Positions 35,312 through 44,131 of a DNA stretch of 64,000 nt are shown here, in pieces. Made by a program: the position numbers and the translations under genes. A model generated the notes under the pieces. The model searched no databases and was not told the DNA's origin. It saw only the letters and a list, made by a program, of their open reading frames with translations. Numbering within the stretch: position 1 is the stretch's first letter; every line of letters begins with the position of its first letter. The DNA comes from CAZGCA01 sp964524145 (GTDB lineage Bacteria; Hydrogenedentota; CAZGCA01): contig CAZGCA010000008.1 of assembly GCA_964524145.1 (NCBI GenBank), positions 30,170-94,169 of the forward strand, written 5' to 3'.

Positions 35312-35738
35312 CGGTCTCGTCGCTCCCGTATACGTCCGTCAGTTCCGAGATGGTCGTTCCGGACAAATATTCCTTCACCTCTTTGTTGATGTCCTCCAGC
35401 AGGTTCCCTAGTATGCATTTTTCACCACCGTCACAAATCGGTGTGCCGAGAAGGCAGTTGCTCGAATTCAGCGGGCCTTCAATCGCCTCATACACTTCAA
35501 GCAATGTGACGCCGTTGGGGTCCTTCTCCACCATGAAACCGCCGTTCGGACCACGCGTCGCGTTGACAAGACCTACTCGCCCCAATCGCTGAAGCACCTT
35601 CGACAAATGAGCCTCCGATACCTTCAGCACTCCGGCTATCTCCTTCGTCGAAAGACGTTCCTCCGGCTTTCTCGCCAAAAGAACCATCGTGTGCAATGCC
35701 AACGACGCCGCTTCTGATATCCTCAACACGTTCGCCAT
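35286..35738 (-). CDS. Rrf2-family iron-sulfur transcriptional regulator
   Basis: The roughly 150-residue protein has the Rrf2 winged helix (1-85, with STKEIAGVLKVSEAHLSKVL and GLVNATRGPNGGF). Three cysteines (C95, C102, C108 from ATG 35738) in a C-x6-C-x5-C pattern would hold an Fe-S cluster, as in NsrR and IscR. NsrR-type members sense nitric oxide, which matches the downstream hcp operon. ATG 35738 has GGAGG 5 bases upstream; a GTG at 35741 is less likely. It is the first gene of the operon and probably autoregulates. Confidence 0.9.
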   Translation of the reverse strand: MANVLRISEAASLALHTMVLLARKPEERLSTKEIAGVLKVSEAHLSKVLQRLGRVGLVNATRGPNGGFMVEKDPNGVTLLEVYEAIEGPLNSSNCLLGTPICDGGEKCILGNLLEDINKEVKEYLSGTTISELTDVYGSDETDAQEDNRD

Positions 35739-35750
35739 CACATCCTCCTA

Positions 35751-35804
35751 TTAGGTATTCTGGTACTAGTATACCATATATGCGGCTGTTTGTCAAGTAC
35801 CTAA
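35751..35804 (-). promoter_or_regulatory. Promoter and candidate operator of the Rrf2-hcp operon
   Basis: On the minus strand TTGACA (35791-35796) and TATACT (35768-35773) are exactly 17 bp apart, with a TGG extended -10. Inverted TTAGGTA (35751-35757) and TACCTAA (35798-35804) arms flank the promoter, and TGGTA/TACCA arms lie over the -10 region; these are operator candidates. Confidence 0.75.
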
Positions 35805-35829
35805 CGCATGATACGTAACCCATTATAGA

Positions 35830-36500
35830 GCGGTAGGTTAGCTCAGCACTCCCCGCGTGTTCTGTTGCGGAGCTAACTCCCGTTTCTGTCATTTTTCGCA
35901 AAGCGGAAGGGCTTTGAAGGCCCGCCTTCACTTAGTAGTGCGAACCACAAATACGATAACATGTCCGGGTTCGGTTTCTCGGTTCGTGCTCGTTCGTCGT
36001 ACTCGTAATCGTTTCTGCGTTTGTTGTCGCCGGTCGAGCACGATCACGAGCACGGGCATGAGCACGAAGTGCCGCTATGTGCCTGGGGCAGGAATACGTC
36101 ACCGAACGTGTGAACAAAAGCACTAAGGCGCGGCGTGAAAGGCCTGGGGATGCCGGTCACTTTTTTCTGGCCCTGCGACCTACCAACCTCTCGGGAAGGC
36201 TCGAGTAGTAGTGGCAGAACAGGGCTGCGTGGGAAAGCCTCCTTTTCTGACGCAGTCCTACTGGACGACGTTTTTTGGCTGTCACGGTTTCGTGATGCGA
36301 TAAGGTGAGTTACATTCACGTTGCCGGTTGCCACCAAGTGAAACGATCTTGGTGACGTAGGGGTACGCAGAGACGATGGCAGCCCGCCCCTTACCGTCGC
36401 TCCAGCGGGCTAATCCTCGTTAGGCGCTCCTTCTCCGTCTTCGCGAGCCCCGCTGATGTTCATCAACCATGTATACGACTGACGATGAGGTTGACGGAGC
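35830..36500. other. Non-coding region with degenerate GAGCAC/CGTGCTCG repeats
   Basis: Between the Rrf2 promoter and the gene at 36560 no convincing gene is seen. At 35970-36070 short degenerate units of CGTGCTCG, CGTACTCG and GAGCACG occur in both orientations. The remainder (36120-36500) has no recognisable feature. A TATAAT at 36518 with TTGACG at 36491 (21-bp spacing, or TAGTAT at 18 bp) may be the promoter for 36560. Confidence 0.4.
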
Positions 36501-36559
36501 AGTAATCCCTATGCTAGTATAATCGGTGGGTACAACTCTCAAGACAACAGGGCGATATC

Positions 36560-37318
36560 ATGATTGCACGAGAACGAAGCATCAGCTTTTCCAGATTGTA
36601 CGGGGCCGCATGTTTCACGCTTCTGTTTTCAGTTGCGATGGCCCTCAGCTTGCCGGCACCGGCACAGCGGATAGTTGCGGAGGCAGAGATTTTTCTTCGC
36701 GGCAAACTCATCAAACCTGCCGTAGGGCAGTGGGCCACCTACAGCCTTGACGACAAGGCGACAGGAAACGACTACATGCTTCGCCTGTCAATCGTCGGGA
36801 GTGAGCGGATTGGTTCCATGACTGCGTGGTGGGTTGAAACTGATACTTGGCCCGCCAAAGGCAGGGGCCGAAGAAGCATAAAGAAGCTGCTCGTTGTTGA
36901 CGATTCGTCAAACGTCGCCAATATCAAGAAAATGGTGTTTAAGATAGGATACGCGCCTGCTTACGAGGCACCGGTAGAACCGATGCAGGCTGCCGCAAGT
37001 ACCGACCCCACCGTGCGGACAGTGAAAACCCTGGGCGAGGAGGAGATCACCGCGGCCGGCACGCAGTTTAAGACGGAAAAGGTGGCGCTTATCATCGACG
37101 AACAAAGATCTGAGTTGTGGATATCTCCCAAACTGCACCTGACCGGTGTCGTGAAAGCGGCGTGTCCGTCGGGTACGTTCACGCTCGTTCAGTATGCCTC
37201 AGAAGGAGCCCGGTCCGCCATCCGGCAGATGCCGGGCGGGCAGCCTGACAGCATAATGAAGAAGGATTTCGCCACACAGAAAGAGCTGGACGCCTTGATG
37301 AAAGCGCAAGAACGTTGA
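36560..37318 (+). CDS. Secreted protein of unknown function
   Basis: A 252-residue protein with a signal peptide (1-36, ending APA) and a single beta-rich domain. Visible segments are VGQWATYSLDDK, AWWVETDTW and LWISPKLHLTGVVKA. The last resembles periplasmic proteins in which a strand before GIVK closes a lipocalin-like barrel. I do not recognise the family. The next gene overlaps by 4 bp, so they are co-translated. Confidence 0.65.
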   Translation: MIARERSISFSRLYGAACFTLLFSVAMALSLPAPAQRIVAEAEIFLRGKLIKPAVGQWATYSLDDKATGNDYMLRLSIVGSERIGSMTAWWVETDTWPAKGRGRRSIKKLLVVDDSSNVANIKKMVFKIGYAPAYEAPVEPMQAAASTDPTVRTVKTLGEEEITAAGTQFKTEKVALIIDEQRSELWISPKLHLTGVVKAACPSGTFTLVQYASEGARSAIRQMPGGQPDSIMKKDFATQKELDALMKAQER

Positions 37319-38070
37319 AGACGCGGAGACTGTTTGTCGGTGTAGTGTTCGTGCTCCTCGCGTTGGGATGTTCGAGGATGCGGCCTGCGCCGTCGGAGCC
37401 TGAGGAAACGCCGGCTCGGTTCGAGGAAGGGTTCCGTCTGTTCGAGCCGCTCAATTCTGTGGCGCATCCCCGACCGCTACCGGGTTCGAAATACCAGAAC
37501 CTGGTCTCTTCGGATTCCTACATCATCTGGGTTACTGACAAGGTGGCCGAGGCTAAACTCGAGACTGACTCGGAGTCAGCCGAGGAAGAGGACAACCTCT
37601 TGGGCCGGCGCATCGAGGACGCGAAGAGACTCAACCGTCATTTTCTTGTCTTCGAGTGCCATATCACGTCGGCCTTCAGCGACGCGAGCATCGCGTACGA
37701 TATATCGAGCTTCCGCGGTGCCGAGGTGTTGCTGATGGACGACGCCGGCAACGTAATCGAACCCCTTCAGATTGTCGTTGGCCCCGTCGAGCGGTCCCGC
37801 GAAAAGGCGCTCAGGATGTTCTCCCGGACCAATCTGCTCGTTTTCCCTTTGTTTGACGGCCTAACCGGTGAGCAGGTTGTCTCGCCACAAAGCCGCAAGG
37901 TGACCATAGTCGTGAGCTCGTACGACACGGACCTGGTGTTCGAATGGATAGCTCCCGAGGAGCAACAAGGCGACGCACGATCTCTCGGTGAGGATATCTC
38001 GGGCTTCGTCCAGATGAGCTTTTCTCAACTTTACGATGGACTGCGCGCGCTGTTCGAACACCTCGACTGA
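37315..38070 (+). CDS. Lipoprotein of unknown function
   Basis: Starts at TTG 37315, whose TTGA overlaps the upstream stop. The N-terminus is a lipoprotein signal with lipobox LALGC (Cys about residue 19). The 251-residue product has a proline/glutamate-rich linker, an acidic stretch (about 75-95) and a mixed domain (about 105-225). No family is recognised. Its tight coupling to the preceding secreted protein suggests a shared envelope function. Confidence 0.65.
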   Translation: MKTRRLFVGVVFVLLALGCSRMRPAPSEPEETPARFEEGFRLFEPLNSVAHPRPLPGSKYQNLVSSDSYIIWVTDKVAEAKLETDSESAEEEDNLLGRRIEDAKRLNRHFLVFECHITSAFSDASIAYDISSFRGAEVLLMDDAGNVIEPLQIVVGPVERSREKALRMFSRTNLLVFPLFDGLTGEQVVSPQSRKVTIVVSSYDTDLVFEWIAPEEQQGDARSLGEDISGFVQMSFSQLYDGLRALFEHLD

Positions 38071-38083
38071 GGGACAGGCCTGC

Positions 38084-38788
38084 TCAGTGCTTCCGGTTCT
38101 TGATGATCTCGAGATTGAAAAACTCTTCCACAGCGCTTCGGTGAGGCGTGTCTTCCATGAACATCACACCGCCGGCAAAAAGGTCGCCACTCTTGATGAC
38201 GTTGCGCACCTCGGCTTCGATATCGGTTATCTTGGCGTCATTGGGAAGCGTGAAGCTCAATGAGATCCTGTCGTTGGGGTTCAGTTGCTGAGAACACCTC
38301 ACCCGGCAACCGCCGGGACTGATATCATCTATCGTGCAATCCGTCTCTCCCTGGGAGCTCTTCATTCTGGCCAGCAGCAGGGTTTTGACGCGCTCGTGGC
38401 GCCGGATCGATTGGACCTCGATGCTTGCCGGGAAGCTAAGGAATACCAACGGTACGGGTTCGAACTGCGTTCTCAGCACCTCGGTTTTGAAGCCGAACGC
38501 CTTGCCGCCAAAGACGTACCTGACAACCCACGGCGTACCGACCTGCATCTTCATTGATTCCTTTTGGCCGCGTGGCATGGTTGCCAGCAAGAAGAAGCTT
38601 TCCCACCAACCACGCACGGCGACCTCGAAACGATACTCACCATTCGGAATGTCCTGGATGTTGAGTGTGACACCCACAGCAAGCGCAACACGGTTCTCAG
38701 CGCCCACGCTGGCTGCACCTCTTGAGAGGAGAGAAGGGATTGTACTGCGAATGGTTCCGACAGGCGCCGTCAGGACTAAACGGTGCAA
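38084..38788 (-). CDS. PilZ-domain protein, YcgR-like
   Basis: The 234-residue protein (TTG 38788, 9 bp after the upstream stop) has an N-terminal beta barrel like the YcgR PilZN domain (about 30-125). A C-terminal PilZ domain follows with the c-di-GMP-binding RRHERVK arginine motif and DDISPGGCRV. Both halves of the binding motif are intact, so it should bind c-di-GMP. Relatives brake flagellar motors or control surface attachment. It follows a zinc-ribbon gene on the same strand. Confidence 0.85.
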   Translation of the reverse strand: MHRLVLTAPVGTIRSTIPSLLSRGAASVGAENRVALAVGVTLNIQDIPNGEYRFEVAVRGWWESFFLLATMPRGQKESMKMQVGTPWVVRYVFGGKAFGFKTEVLRTQFEPVPLVFLSFPASIEVQSIRRHERVKTLLLARMKSSQGETDCTIDDISPGGCRVRCSQQLNPNDRISLSFTLPNDAKITDIEAEVRNVIKSGDLFAGGVMFMEDTPHRSAVEEFFNLEIIKNRKH

Positions 38789-38797
38789 CAGCTCGCA

Positions 38798-39190
38798 TCA
38801 CTCGACCTTGCCGAAAAGCCTCTCGAAGTAGTTCTTTTTGTGGATAAGGTGGAGGTCTATGTTGATGAAATCGTCAATCTCGCGTTGCGGTATGCTTTCC
38901 GCACGGGGAAGTTCTTCGTGTTGGTGTTGTTCCGTCTCTTCAACAACCGGTTTTACAAGTTCCGCCTCGATATCCGGTTCGAGGAACGTTCCAACGATGT
39001 CGGCGACATGTGCCTTCTTCTCTTGCAGGCTGCCGTTCTCGAGAACATTGCGGTCGATGGCGATCGCCTTCTTTCTGAACAACAGCACCCATTCGCCGCA
39101 TTTCGGACAGGGAGCCACTACCACCAGTTCGGGCGGCGGAGCCACAATGCTCTTGCTTGCACCGCAATGGGGACAAACAACCTCCGTCAT
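38798..39190 (-). CDS. Zinc-ribbon protein of unknown function
   Basis: A 130-residue protein with two CxxC knuckles (VVCPHCGAS and APCPKCGEWV) in the first 35 residues. An acidic linker follows, then a C-terminal segment (QREIDDFINIDLHLI) that is probably a helix. No known family is evident. It is transcribed just upstream of the PilZ protein gene and may be a partner of that c-di-GMP receptor. Confidence 0.65.
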   Translation of the reverse strand: MTEVVCPHCGASKSIVAPPPELVVVAPCPKCGEWVLLFRKKAIAIDRNVLENGSLQEKKAHVADIVGTFLEPDIEAELVKPVVEETEQHQHEELPRAESIPQREIDDFINIDLHLIHKKNYFERLFGKVE

Positions 39191-39325
39191 CTCTACACTT
39201 CCTACTTCAAGACCGAACTGCTAAACATTTGCCACTGCGCATTGTTTTGCGCTCCACCTTAATTGTAGTGTGCGACCCCTCGGTTTGTCAAGTGAACGGG
39301 CGACATCTCAACCATCACCATCCCG

Positions 39326-40831
39326 TTACTGTCCCTTTGGCGCCCTCGCCTGAGGCCCGCCAAGCGCAGGGTTGCCCGCACGCGGGGTCGCACGCGGGGT
39401 GCCAGGCGGCTTTGTCTCTTTCGGTTTCTTGTGGCTTATCTTGGCTAACGCCTTCGTGTATTTGAAGTTCGGACTATTCTCGCGATCGTGGCATCGCGTG
39501 CAGTCCTTTGCGCTGACCTTGCCATACCCCTTTTTCGGATTGGCAGCGTGGTTGCTACCGACACCGTGGCACGACTCGCACCCGACATCCGCCATGTGCG
39601 CCGTCTTCTCGACACTCACGAACCCCGCCGGATAGCCCCAGCCGGTGGTGTGGCATCGCAGGCAACTCGTGTCGTTCTGCTTGCCCTCGCTGACGAGCGT
39701 CTTGGCTGCCTGAAGGTGGCGCGACTTCTGCCATACCTTGAACTCATCCATGTGGCATGCCTGGCACTTGATGCTCCCTATATAGGTGCCCCCTCGTGTT
39801 TGCGTTCTGGTTGTGCCCGGATCGCTCAACCCCTTGGCTTTTACCGCCGTCAGGTAGAGGTTTATCATATCGCGCACATCGGGCGAGTCCGGTATCTTCT
39901 CGCCCATGGACACTGCTTTGAGGTTCTTACTCACTACTTTCCTGTCCTTATCGATCGCGAGATCGAGCTTGCCCAGATACTTGCCCGCGTTGCCTGTTCC
40001 CACAAGCCTTGCACGTGTCGTGCTCCCGCGGTTCGGTTGAATACTCGGCAGAGCCGCACCGCCGTAGCCGTGGAGCACGAGATCGATCTCGGGAAACTTG
40101 TCGGCGAGCTTCTTCGCGTCGTCCACGGTAGTATGGGCAAGCAAGATGATGATATCGGCTTTCGGACGCAGCTTCGGGAGCTCGGATTCAATGGCCTGTG
40201 CGGGATCATCCATCACAAACTTCTCTTGCGTGGGTCTGACGCGTGACCCGAGCACACTGCCTATCACGCCGATGAACCCTACCCGGACAGGCTTGCCGTC
40301 CACTTGACGTGTCACCACCACAGACGGCTGGAAGGGGTGTTTGCCGTTGGTAGTCGCAAGGTTGGCGCTCAAGAAGTAAAACTTGGCTCGCTGCTCGACG
40401 TTCTTGAGGAAGTCCAGCCCGAGCGTGGCGTCTTTCTCCCCGAGGTTGAGGATGTCATAGCCCATCTTGTTCAAGGCGGAGACGATAGTCTGAAACTTGA
40501 TGGGATCGGTCTTTCCTCTCCCTGTCGTCAGATTGCCGTTCTCGATAAGTATGGCCTCGGCCGACTCTTTCCCGAGATGAATGAAGAACGAGTCCCTGCG
40601 CGCAAGGCCGCCTATCTGATTGCTGACGCACCCGCACGGCTCGATGCTTCCCTCCATCCGTCCGCTTATGTAGAGCGTCAATGCTCCGCTGATATCCTGC
40701 TGGCCTGACACGCCCGCAAACACTCCTGCCTGCGCGACGGCCGCAAAGACAAGACAAGCAAGGATACGTCCCGCCGTTCCATATGCCCGGTCTCGTGCCG
40801 GACGAGGTTGAATTCCACTACGCTTACTCAC
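39326..40831 (-). CDS. Metallophosphatase-tetrahaem cytochrome c fusion, exported
   Basis: A 501-residue protein with a signal peptide (about 1-42). Residues 50-330 resemble the 5'-nucleotidase/UshA metallophosphatase fold (MEGSIEPCGCVSNQIGGLAR, ILIENGN, LNLGEKDATLG, IILLAHTT). Residues 350-480 carry four CxxCH haem sites (CQACH, CLRCH, CESCH, CTRCH) like cytochrome c-554-type proteins. The C-terminus is Pro/Ala-rich. Such fusions occur in several environmental phyla; a redox role is assumed but the partner is unknown. The GTG start overlaps the ruvB stop by 8 bp. Confidence 0.8.
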   Translation of the reverse strand: MSKRSGIQPRPARDRAYGTAGRILACLVFAAVAQAGVFAGVSGQQDISGALTLYISGRMEGSIEPCGCVSNQIGGLARRDSFFIHLGKESAEAILIENGNLTTGRGKTDPIKFQTIVSALNKMGYDILNLGEKDATLGLDFLKNVEQRAKFYFLSANLATTNGKHPFQPSVVVTRQVDGKPVRVGFIGVIGSVLGSRVRPTQEKFVMDDPAQAIESELPKLRPKADIIILLAHTTVDDAKKLADKFPEIDLVLHGYGGAALPSIQPNRGSTTRARLVGTGNAGKYLGKLDLAIDKDRKVVSKNLKAVSMGEKIPDSPDVRDMINLYLTAVKAKGLSDPGTTRTQTRGGTYIGSIKCQACHMDEFKVWQKSRHLQAAKTLVSEGKQNDTSCLRCHTTGWGYPAGFVSVEKTAHMADVGCESCHGVGSNHAANPKKGYGKVSAKDCTRCHDRENSPNFKYTKALAKISHKKPKETKPPGTPRATPRAGNPALGGPQARAPKGQ

Positions 40832-41879
40832 TATCAGTTTTCACCTCTTTGTCGTCCCAAAGCGAACGCTGTTGGCCGGTACCTCGGTCAACTTGAAAAT
40901 GCCTGAACGCCAGCTCGGTGGCGACCCTGCCGGCGGCGGTGCGTTTGATGAAGCCTACCTGTATCAGGAACGGTTCGTGAACCTCTTCTATGGTTCCTTT
41001 CTCCTCGCCGATCGCGACGGCCAGCGATGCCACACCGACGGGTCCACCGTTGAACTTCTCAATGATGGTTCTTATGATCGCCTTGTCGGTGTTGTCCAAC
41101 CCCTTGTCGTCTATCTCGAGCAGTTCGAGCGCTTCGATTGCTATCCCGCGGTCGATCCTGCCGTCGGCCTTGACCTCGGCGTAATCCCGGATGCGTCTCA
41201 GCAGCCTGTTCGCTATGCGCGGCGTGCCTCGCGACCTGTGCGCGATCTCTGCCGCGCCTCCGTCGTCTATCTCGACACCGAGCACCTTGGCTGAGCGTAG
41301 CACTATTGTTTTCAGATCGTCTAGATCGTAGAACGACACCCGGCACGTATCGCCAAACCTCGACCGCAGCGGCGAGGTTAACAACCCCGCTCTGGTCGTT
41401 GCGCCGATGAGCGTGAACCGTTTCAGGCTCAGCTTTATGGACCTTGCGGAAGGCCCTTTGCCGATCATGATGTCGACCGTGAAATCCTCCATCGCAGGGT
41501 AGAGCGTCTCCTCGACCACGTGGTTGAGCCGGTGTATCTCGTCGATGAACAGGATGTCACGGTCCTCGAGGCTGGTGAGCACCGCTGAAAGGTCTGCTTG
41601 CCGCTCGACAACCGGGCCCGAGGTGGTTTTGATGTTGACGCCCATCTCTTTGGCGACTATATGTGCGAGCGTGGTTTTGCCGAGCCCCGGCGGGCCGCTG
41701 AATAGAAGGTGGTCGATAGGCTCGCGCCGCCCTTTCGCGGCAGCGATCGTGATGCTCAGCTTCTCTTTGAGCTTGTCCTGACCGGGAAAATCGTCGAGCC
41801 GTTCCGGGCGCAATTTCAGATCGAGCGTGCGGTCTTCTTCAAACCTGGTCGGATCGGTTACCTCGTCGCGTGAGCTCAT
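40824..41879 (-). CDS. ruvB: Holliday junction branch migration helicase RuvB
   Basis: The 351-residue AAA+ ATPase has LLFSGPPGLGKTTLAH (Walker A), ILFIDEIHRLN (Walker B), IGATTRAGLL (sensor 1) and the C-terminal winged helix with PFLIQVGFIKRTAAGR. ATG 41879 is chosen; the frame stays open 33 bases upstream into the ruvA end. RuvB hexamers pump DNA through the RuvA-bound junction. It follows ruvA in the yebC-ruvC-ruvA-ruvB cluster. Confidence 0.97.
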   Translation of the reverse strand: MSSRDEVTDPTRFEEDRTLDLKLRPERLDDFPGQDKLKEKLSITIAAAKGRREPIDHLLFSGPPGLGKTTLAHIVAKEMGVNIKTTSGPVVERQADLSAVLTSLEDRDILFIDEIHRLNHVVEETLYPAMEDFTVDIMIGKGPSARSIKLSLKRFTLIGATTRAGLLTSPLRSRFGDTCRVSFYDLDDLKTIVLRSAKVLGVEIDDGGAAEIAHRSRGTPRIANRLLRRIRDYAEVKADGRIDRGIAIEALELLEIDDKGLDNTDKAIIRTIIEKFNGGPVGVASLAVAIGEEKGTIEEVHEPFLIQVGFIKRTAAGRVATELAFRHFQVDRGTGQQRSLWDDKEVKTDSE

Positions 41880-41892
41880 CTTCTCGTTCCCG

Positions 41893-42483
41893 CTAGATAT
41901 GCTTGAGCGCACCCTTCACAAGTTCCTCGATGGAAGCGTTTACGGGCAGCTCCTGCTCAGCCTTTCGGGCGGCCTCGGCGGCCTCTTTCTGTCTGCATCC
42001 GAGCGCAATCAACGCCTGCACGACCTCGGTTCTCGACGGCGCCTCGGTCTTGAGCCCCAGTATGCTGTCAAGCTCGGCATCCTCGCCCACACGGCTTTTC
42101 AGCTCGAGAATGATCCGCTGGGCGCTCTTCTTGCCGACGCCGGATACCCGCGTGAGCGCGTCGACGTCGTGCCCGCGCACGGCGTTGAGGAACTCCTCGG
42201 GGTTCATGTGCGACAGCACTGAAAGAGCAACCTTCGGTCCTATCCCGCTGATCGCGAGAAGCAGTCTGAACAGCTCGCGCTCTTCAATCGTCAGGAACCC
42301 GAACAGGCTCATCACGTCTTCGCGAACGTGCATGTGCGTGAACAGCTTGACCGTGCCGTCCTGACCCGGGAGGCGCGAGTATGTTGAGAGCGGTATGGCG
42401 ACTTCGTATCCGACGCCGTTAACGTCGAGTTCCACCGAACACGGCGCTACCCGCTCGATTCTGCCTTTCAGGTACGCGTACAT
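41893..42483 (-). CDS. ruvA: Holliday junction-binding protein RuvA
   Basis: 196 residues with the N-terminal OB fold (MYAYLKGRI, GVGYEV), two helix-hairpin-helix motifs (LLAISGIGPKVALSVLS and LTRVSGVGKKSAQRIILEL) and a C-terminal RuvB-binding domain (about 150-196). Length and motifs are normal. It tetramerises on Holliday junctions and recruits RuvB. It lies 16 bp after ruvC and 13 bp before ruvB. Confidence 0.97.
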   Translation of the reverse strand: MYAYLKGRIERVAPCSVELDVNGVGYEVAIPLSTYSRLPGQDGTVKLFTHMHVREDVMSLFGFLTIEERELFRLLLAISGIGPKVALSVLSHMNPEEFLNAVRGHDVDALTRVSGVGKKSAQRIILELKSRVGEDAELDSILGLKTEAPSRTEVVQALIALGCRQKEAAEAARKAEQELPVNASIEELVKGALKHI

Positions 42484-42499
42484 AGATCTTTGAGACCAG

Positions 42500-42991
42500 T
42501 CAGCGGACTTCCCTCGATTCGATCGGCTGCGAGTGGATCCGGCAAATCGCGACCGCGAGCGCGTCGGCGGCGTCCTCGGGTTTCGGCACCGACTCGAGAT
42601 TCAGCAGCACGCGAACCATCTCCTGAACCTGCTCTTTGCTCGCGCGTCCGTACCCGACGACGGCCTGTTTCACCTCGAGCGGTGAGAACTCGCTCACGGC
42701 AAGCCCCGCTGAGGCCAGCGCCACTATCGCCGCACCGCGGGCGTGTCCCAGAAGGAGCGACGTCCGCGCGTTGGCGCCGCGAAACACCTGCTCGACCGAT
42801 GCGTCCGTCGGCTCGTACTGTTCGGCCAAATCCCTTATTCCATCATGGATCAGCTTTAGTCGGTCGGCCAGATCCATGCTGGATTTCGATGAAATCACTC
42901 CGTAATGGACGGCGCTCAGCCGGTTTCTTTCCGACTCGACTATGCCGAAGCCGGTACGCGCTAGCCCCGGATCGACCCCTAGAACTCGCAT
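42500..42991 (-). CDS. ruvC: Holliday junction resolvase RuvC
   Basis: 163 residues with the RNase-H fold nuclease motifs: VLGVDPGLARTGFGI at the start (first catalytic Asp), VEQVFRGANARTSLLLG (Glu) and the C-terminal DAADALAVAI (two Asp). Length is normal for RuvC. It cuts Holliday junctions symmetrically with RuvAB. The gene starts one base after the yebC stop. Confidence 0.97.
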   Translation of the reverse strand: MRVLGVDPGLARTGFGIVESERNRLSAVHYGVISSKSSMDLADRLKLIHDGIRDLAEQYEPTDASVEQVFRGANARTSLLLGHARGAAIVALASAGLAVSEFSPLEVKQAVVGYGRASKEQVQEMVRVLLNLESVPKPEDAADALAVAICRIHSQPIESREVR

Positions 42992-43744
42992 CTATCCGGC
43001 TGCCATCTCCGCCAACTCTTCGTCCGGAATGTCGAAGTTGGCGTGCACCTCCTGCACATCGTCCTGGTCTTCGAGCGAATCGAGAAGCCGCAGCACCTGT
43101 CTCGCTTCGTTGCCCGCGACCCTGACCAGCGTCTTGGGATTCATCGTCAACGAAGCCGACGAAACCTCGATTGGGCTGGCGTCGAACGCTGCCTTGACCG
43201 ACATAAACTCTTGCGGCTCCGTGTAGACATGCCACGTGTCGCCCTCGTCGACCACGTCTTCAGCGCCCGCGTCGAGCGCCACTGTGAATACGTCATCCTC
43301 GCCGGCAAGCGATTTCTCGACTGTGATGAGCCCTTTTTTGTCGAACATCCAGGCCACGCATCCCGTCTCGCCAAGATTACCGTTGTTCTTGCCGAGGATA
43401 TGTCGGATCTCCGATACTGTGCGCTTCTTGTTATCTGTCAACACCGTGAACAGGATGGCTACACCGCCGGGGCCGTACGCTTCGAACGTCGCTTCCTCGT
43501 ACGTGACGCCGGGCAGCTCGCCCGTACCCTTCATTATCGCCTTATTGATGTTGTCGTTGGGCATGTTGGCGGACTTCGCGGTCGCCAGGACTGTACGCAA
43601 CCTCGGGTTGGTGTCCGGGTCGCCTCCCCCTGTCTTGGCCGCGGTGATTATCTCGCGCGCCAGCTTCGAGAACAGCTTCCCCCTTTTGGCGTCGGCAGCC
43701 GCCTTCTTATGCTTTATACTGCTCCACTTAGAATGACCCGACAT
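42992..43744 (-). CDS. yebC: YebC/PmpR family protein
   Basis: 250 residues with the family start MSGHSKWSSIKHKKAAADA, then KLFSKLAREI, the YEAYGPGGVAI-type motif (FEAYGPGGVAIL) and GCVAWMFDKKG. Homologues are described as transcriptional regulators and, more recently, as translation factors that help at polyproline stalls (TACO1-like). Position next to ruvC is widely conserved. It heads the ruv operon. Confidence 0.95.
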   Translation of the reverse strand: MSGHSKWSSIKHKKAAADAKRGKLFSKLAREIITAAKTGGGDPDTNPRLRTVLATAKSANMPNDNINKAIMKGTGELPGVTYEEATFEAYGPGGVAILFTVLTDNKKRTVSEIRHILGKNNGNLGETGCVAWMFDKKGLITVEKSLAGEDDVFTVALDAGAEDVVDEGDTWHVYTEPQEFMSVKAAFDASPIEVSSASLTMNPKTLVRVAGNEARQVLRLLDSLEDQDDVQEVHANFDIPDEELAEMAAG

Positions 43745-43786
43745 CGCTCACACCTCCAAAAAAAACCACTATGATCCCGTAAACCT

Positions 43787-43815
43787 AGTATAGCAGAGCC
43801 CACGGGCTTTTGCAA
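43787..43815 (-). promoter_or_regulatory. Promoter of the yebC-ruvCAB operon
   Basis: On the minus strand TTGCAA (43810-43815) and TATACT (43787-43792) are 17 bp apart with an extended -10 TGC. It lies about 43 bp upstream of the yebC ATG. Confidence 0.55.
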
Positions 43816-43863
43816 CGTGTCCGGCGCGTTCGGTGCAGTACCAAACTGCGCCTCGAAAAGGGC

Positions 43864-43892
43864 TTGGAATATCCGACAGGACGGTGTATAGT
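43864..43892 (+). promoter_or_regulatory. Sigma-70-type promoter upstream of the accessory island
   Basis: TTGGAA (43864) and TATAGT (43887) are 17 bp apart, about 35 bp before GTG 43928. Confidence 0.45.
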
Positions 43893-43927
43893 AGTCTGCG
43901 CTGTAGGGAATGAGAGGGGTGGAAAAC

Positions 43928-44113
43928 GTGCCGACTCCCGAGAAGGTTATCCGACTCGTCGACCGGTTCGACCGGAATATCGACGCCTACCGGTCCGGCA
44001 AGTACAACGAAACTCAGGTGCGCAAGACAACCCCTCAGGGGCAGATCTATCGGTTGGTGTACGAACTCTACGGCCTGACAGAAATAGAACAGAATAACTC
44101 GCGACATTGCTGA
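43928..44113 (+). pseudogene. Internally deleted remnant of an Eco57I-type restriction-modification gene
   Basis: The frame encodes about 61 residues. The first 30 (PTPEKVIRLVDRFDRN, then YRSGKYNETQVR) match the extreme N-terminus of large restriction-modification enzymes of the Eco57I/type IIG kind. The rest (IYRLVYELYGLTEIEQN) matches their extreme C-terminus. The normally 900-1200 residues between are missing, so the gene looks internally deleted. GTG 43928 has a GGGGTGG site. Confidence 0.6.
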
Positions 44114-44131
44114 TGTGAGGAAACAAGGAGA

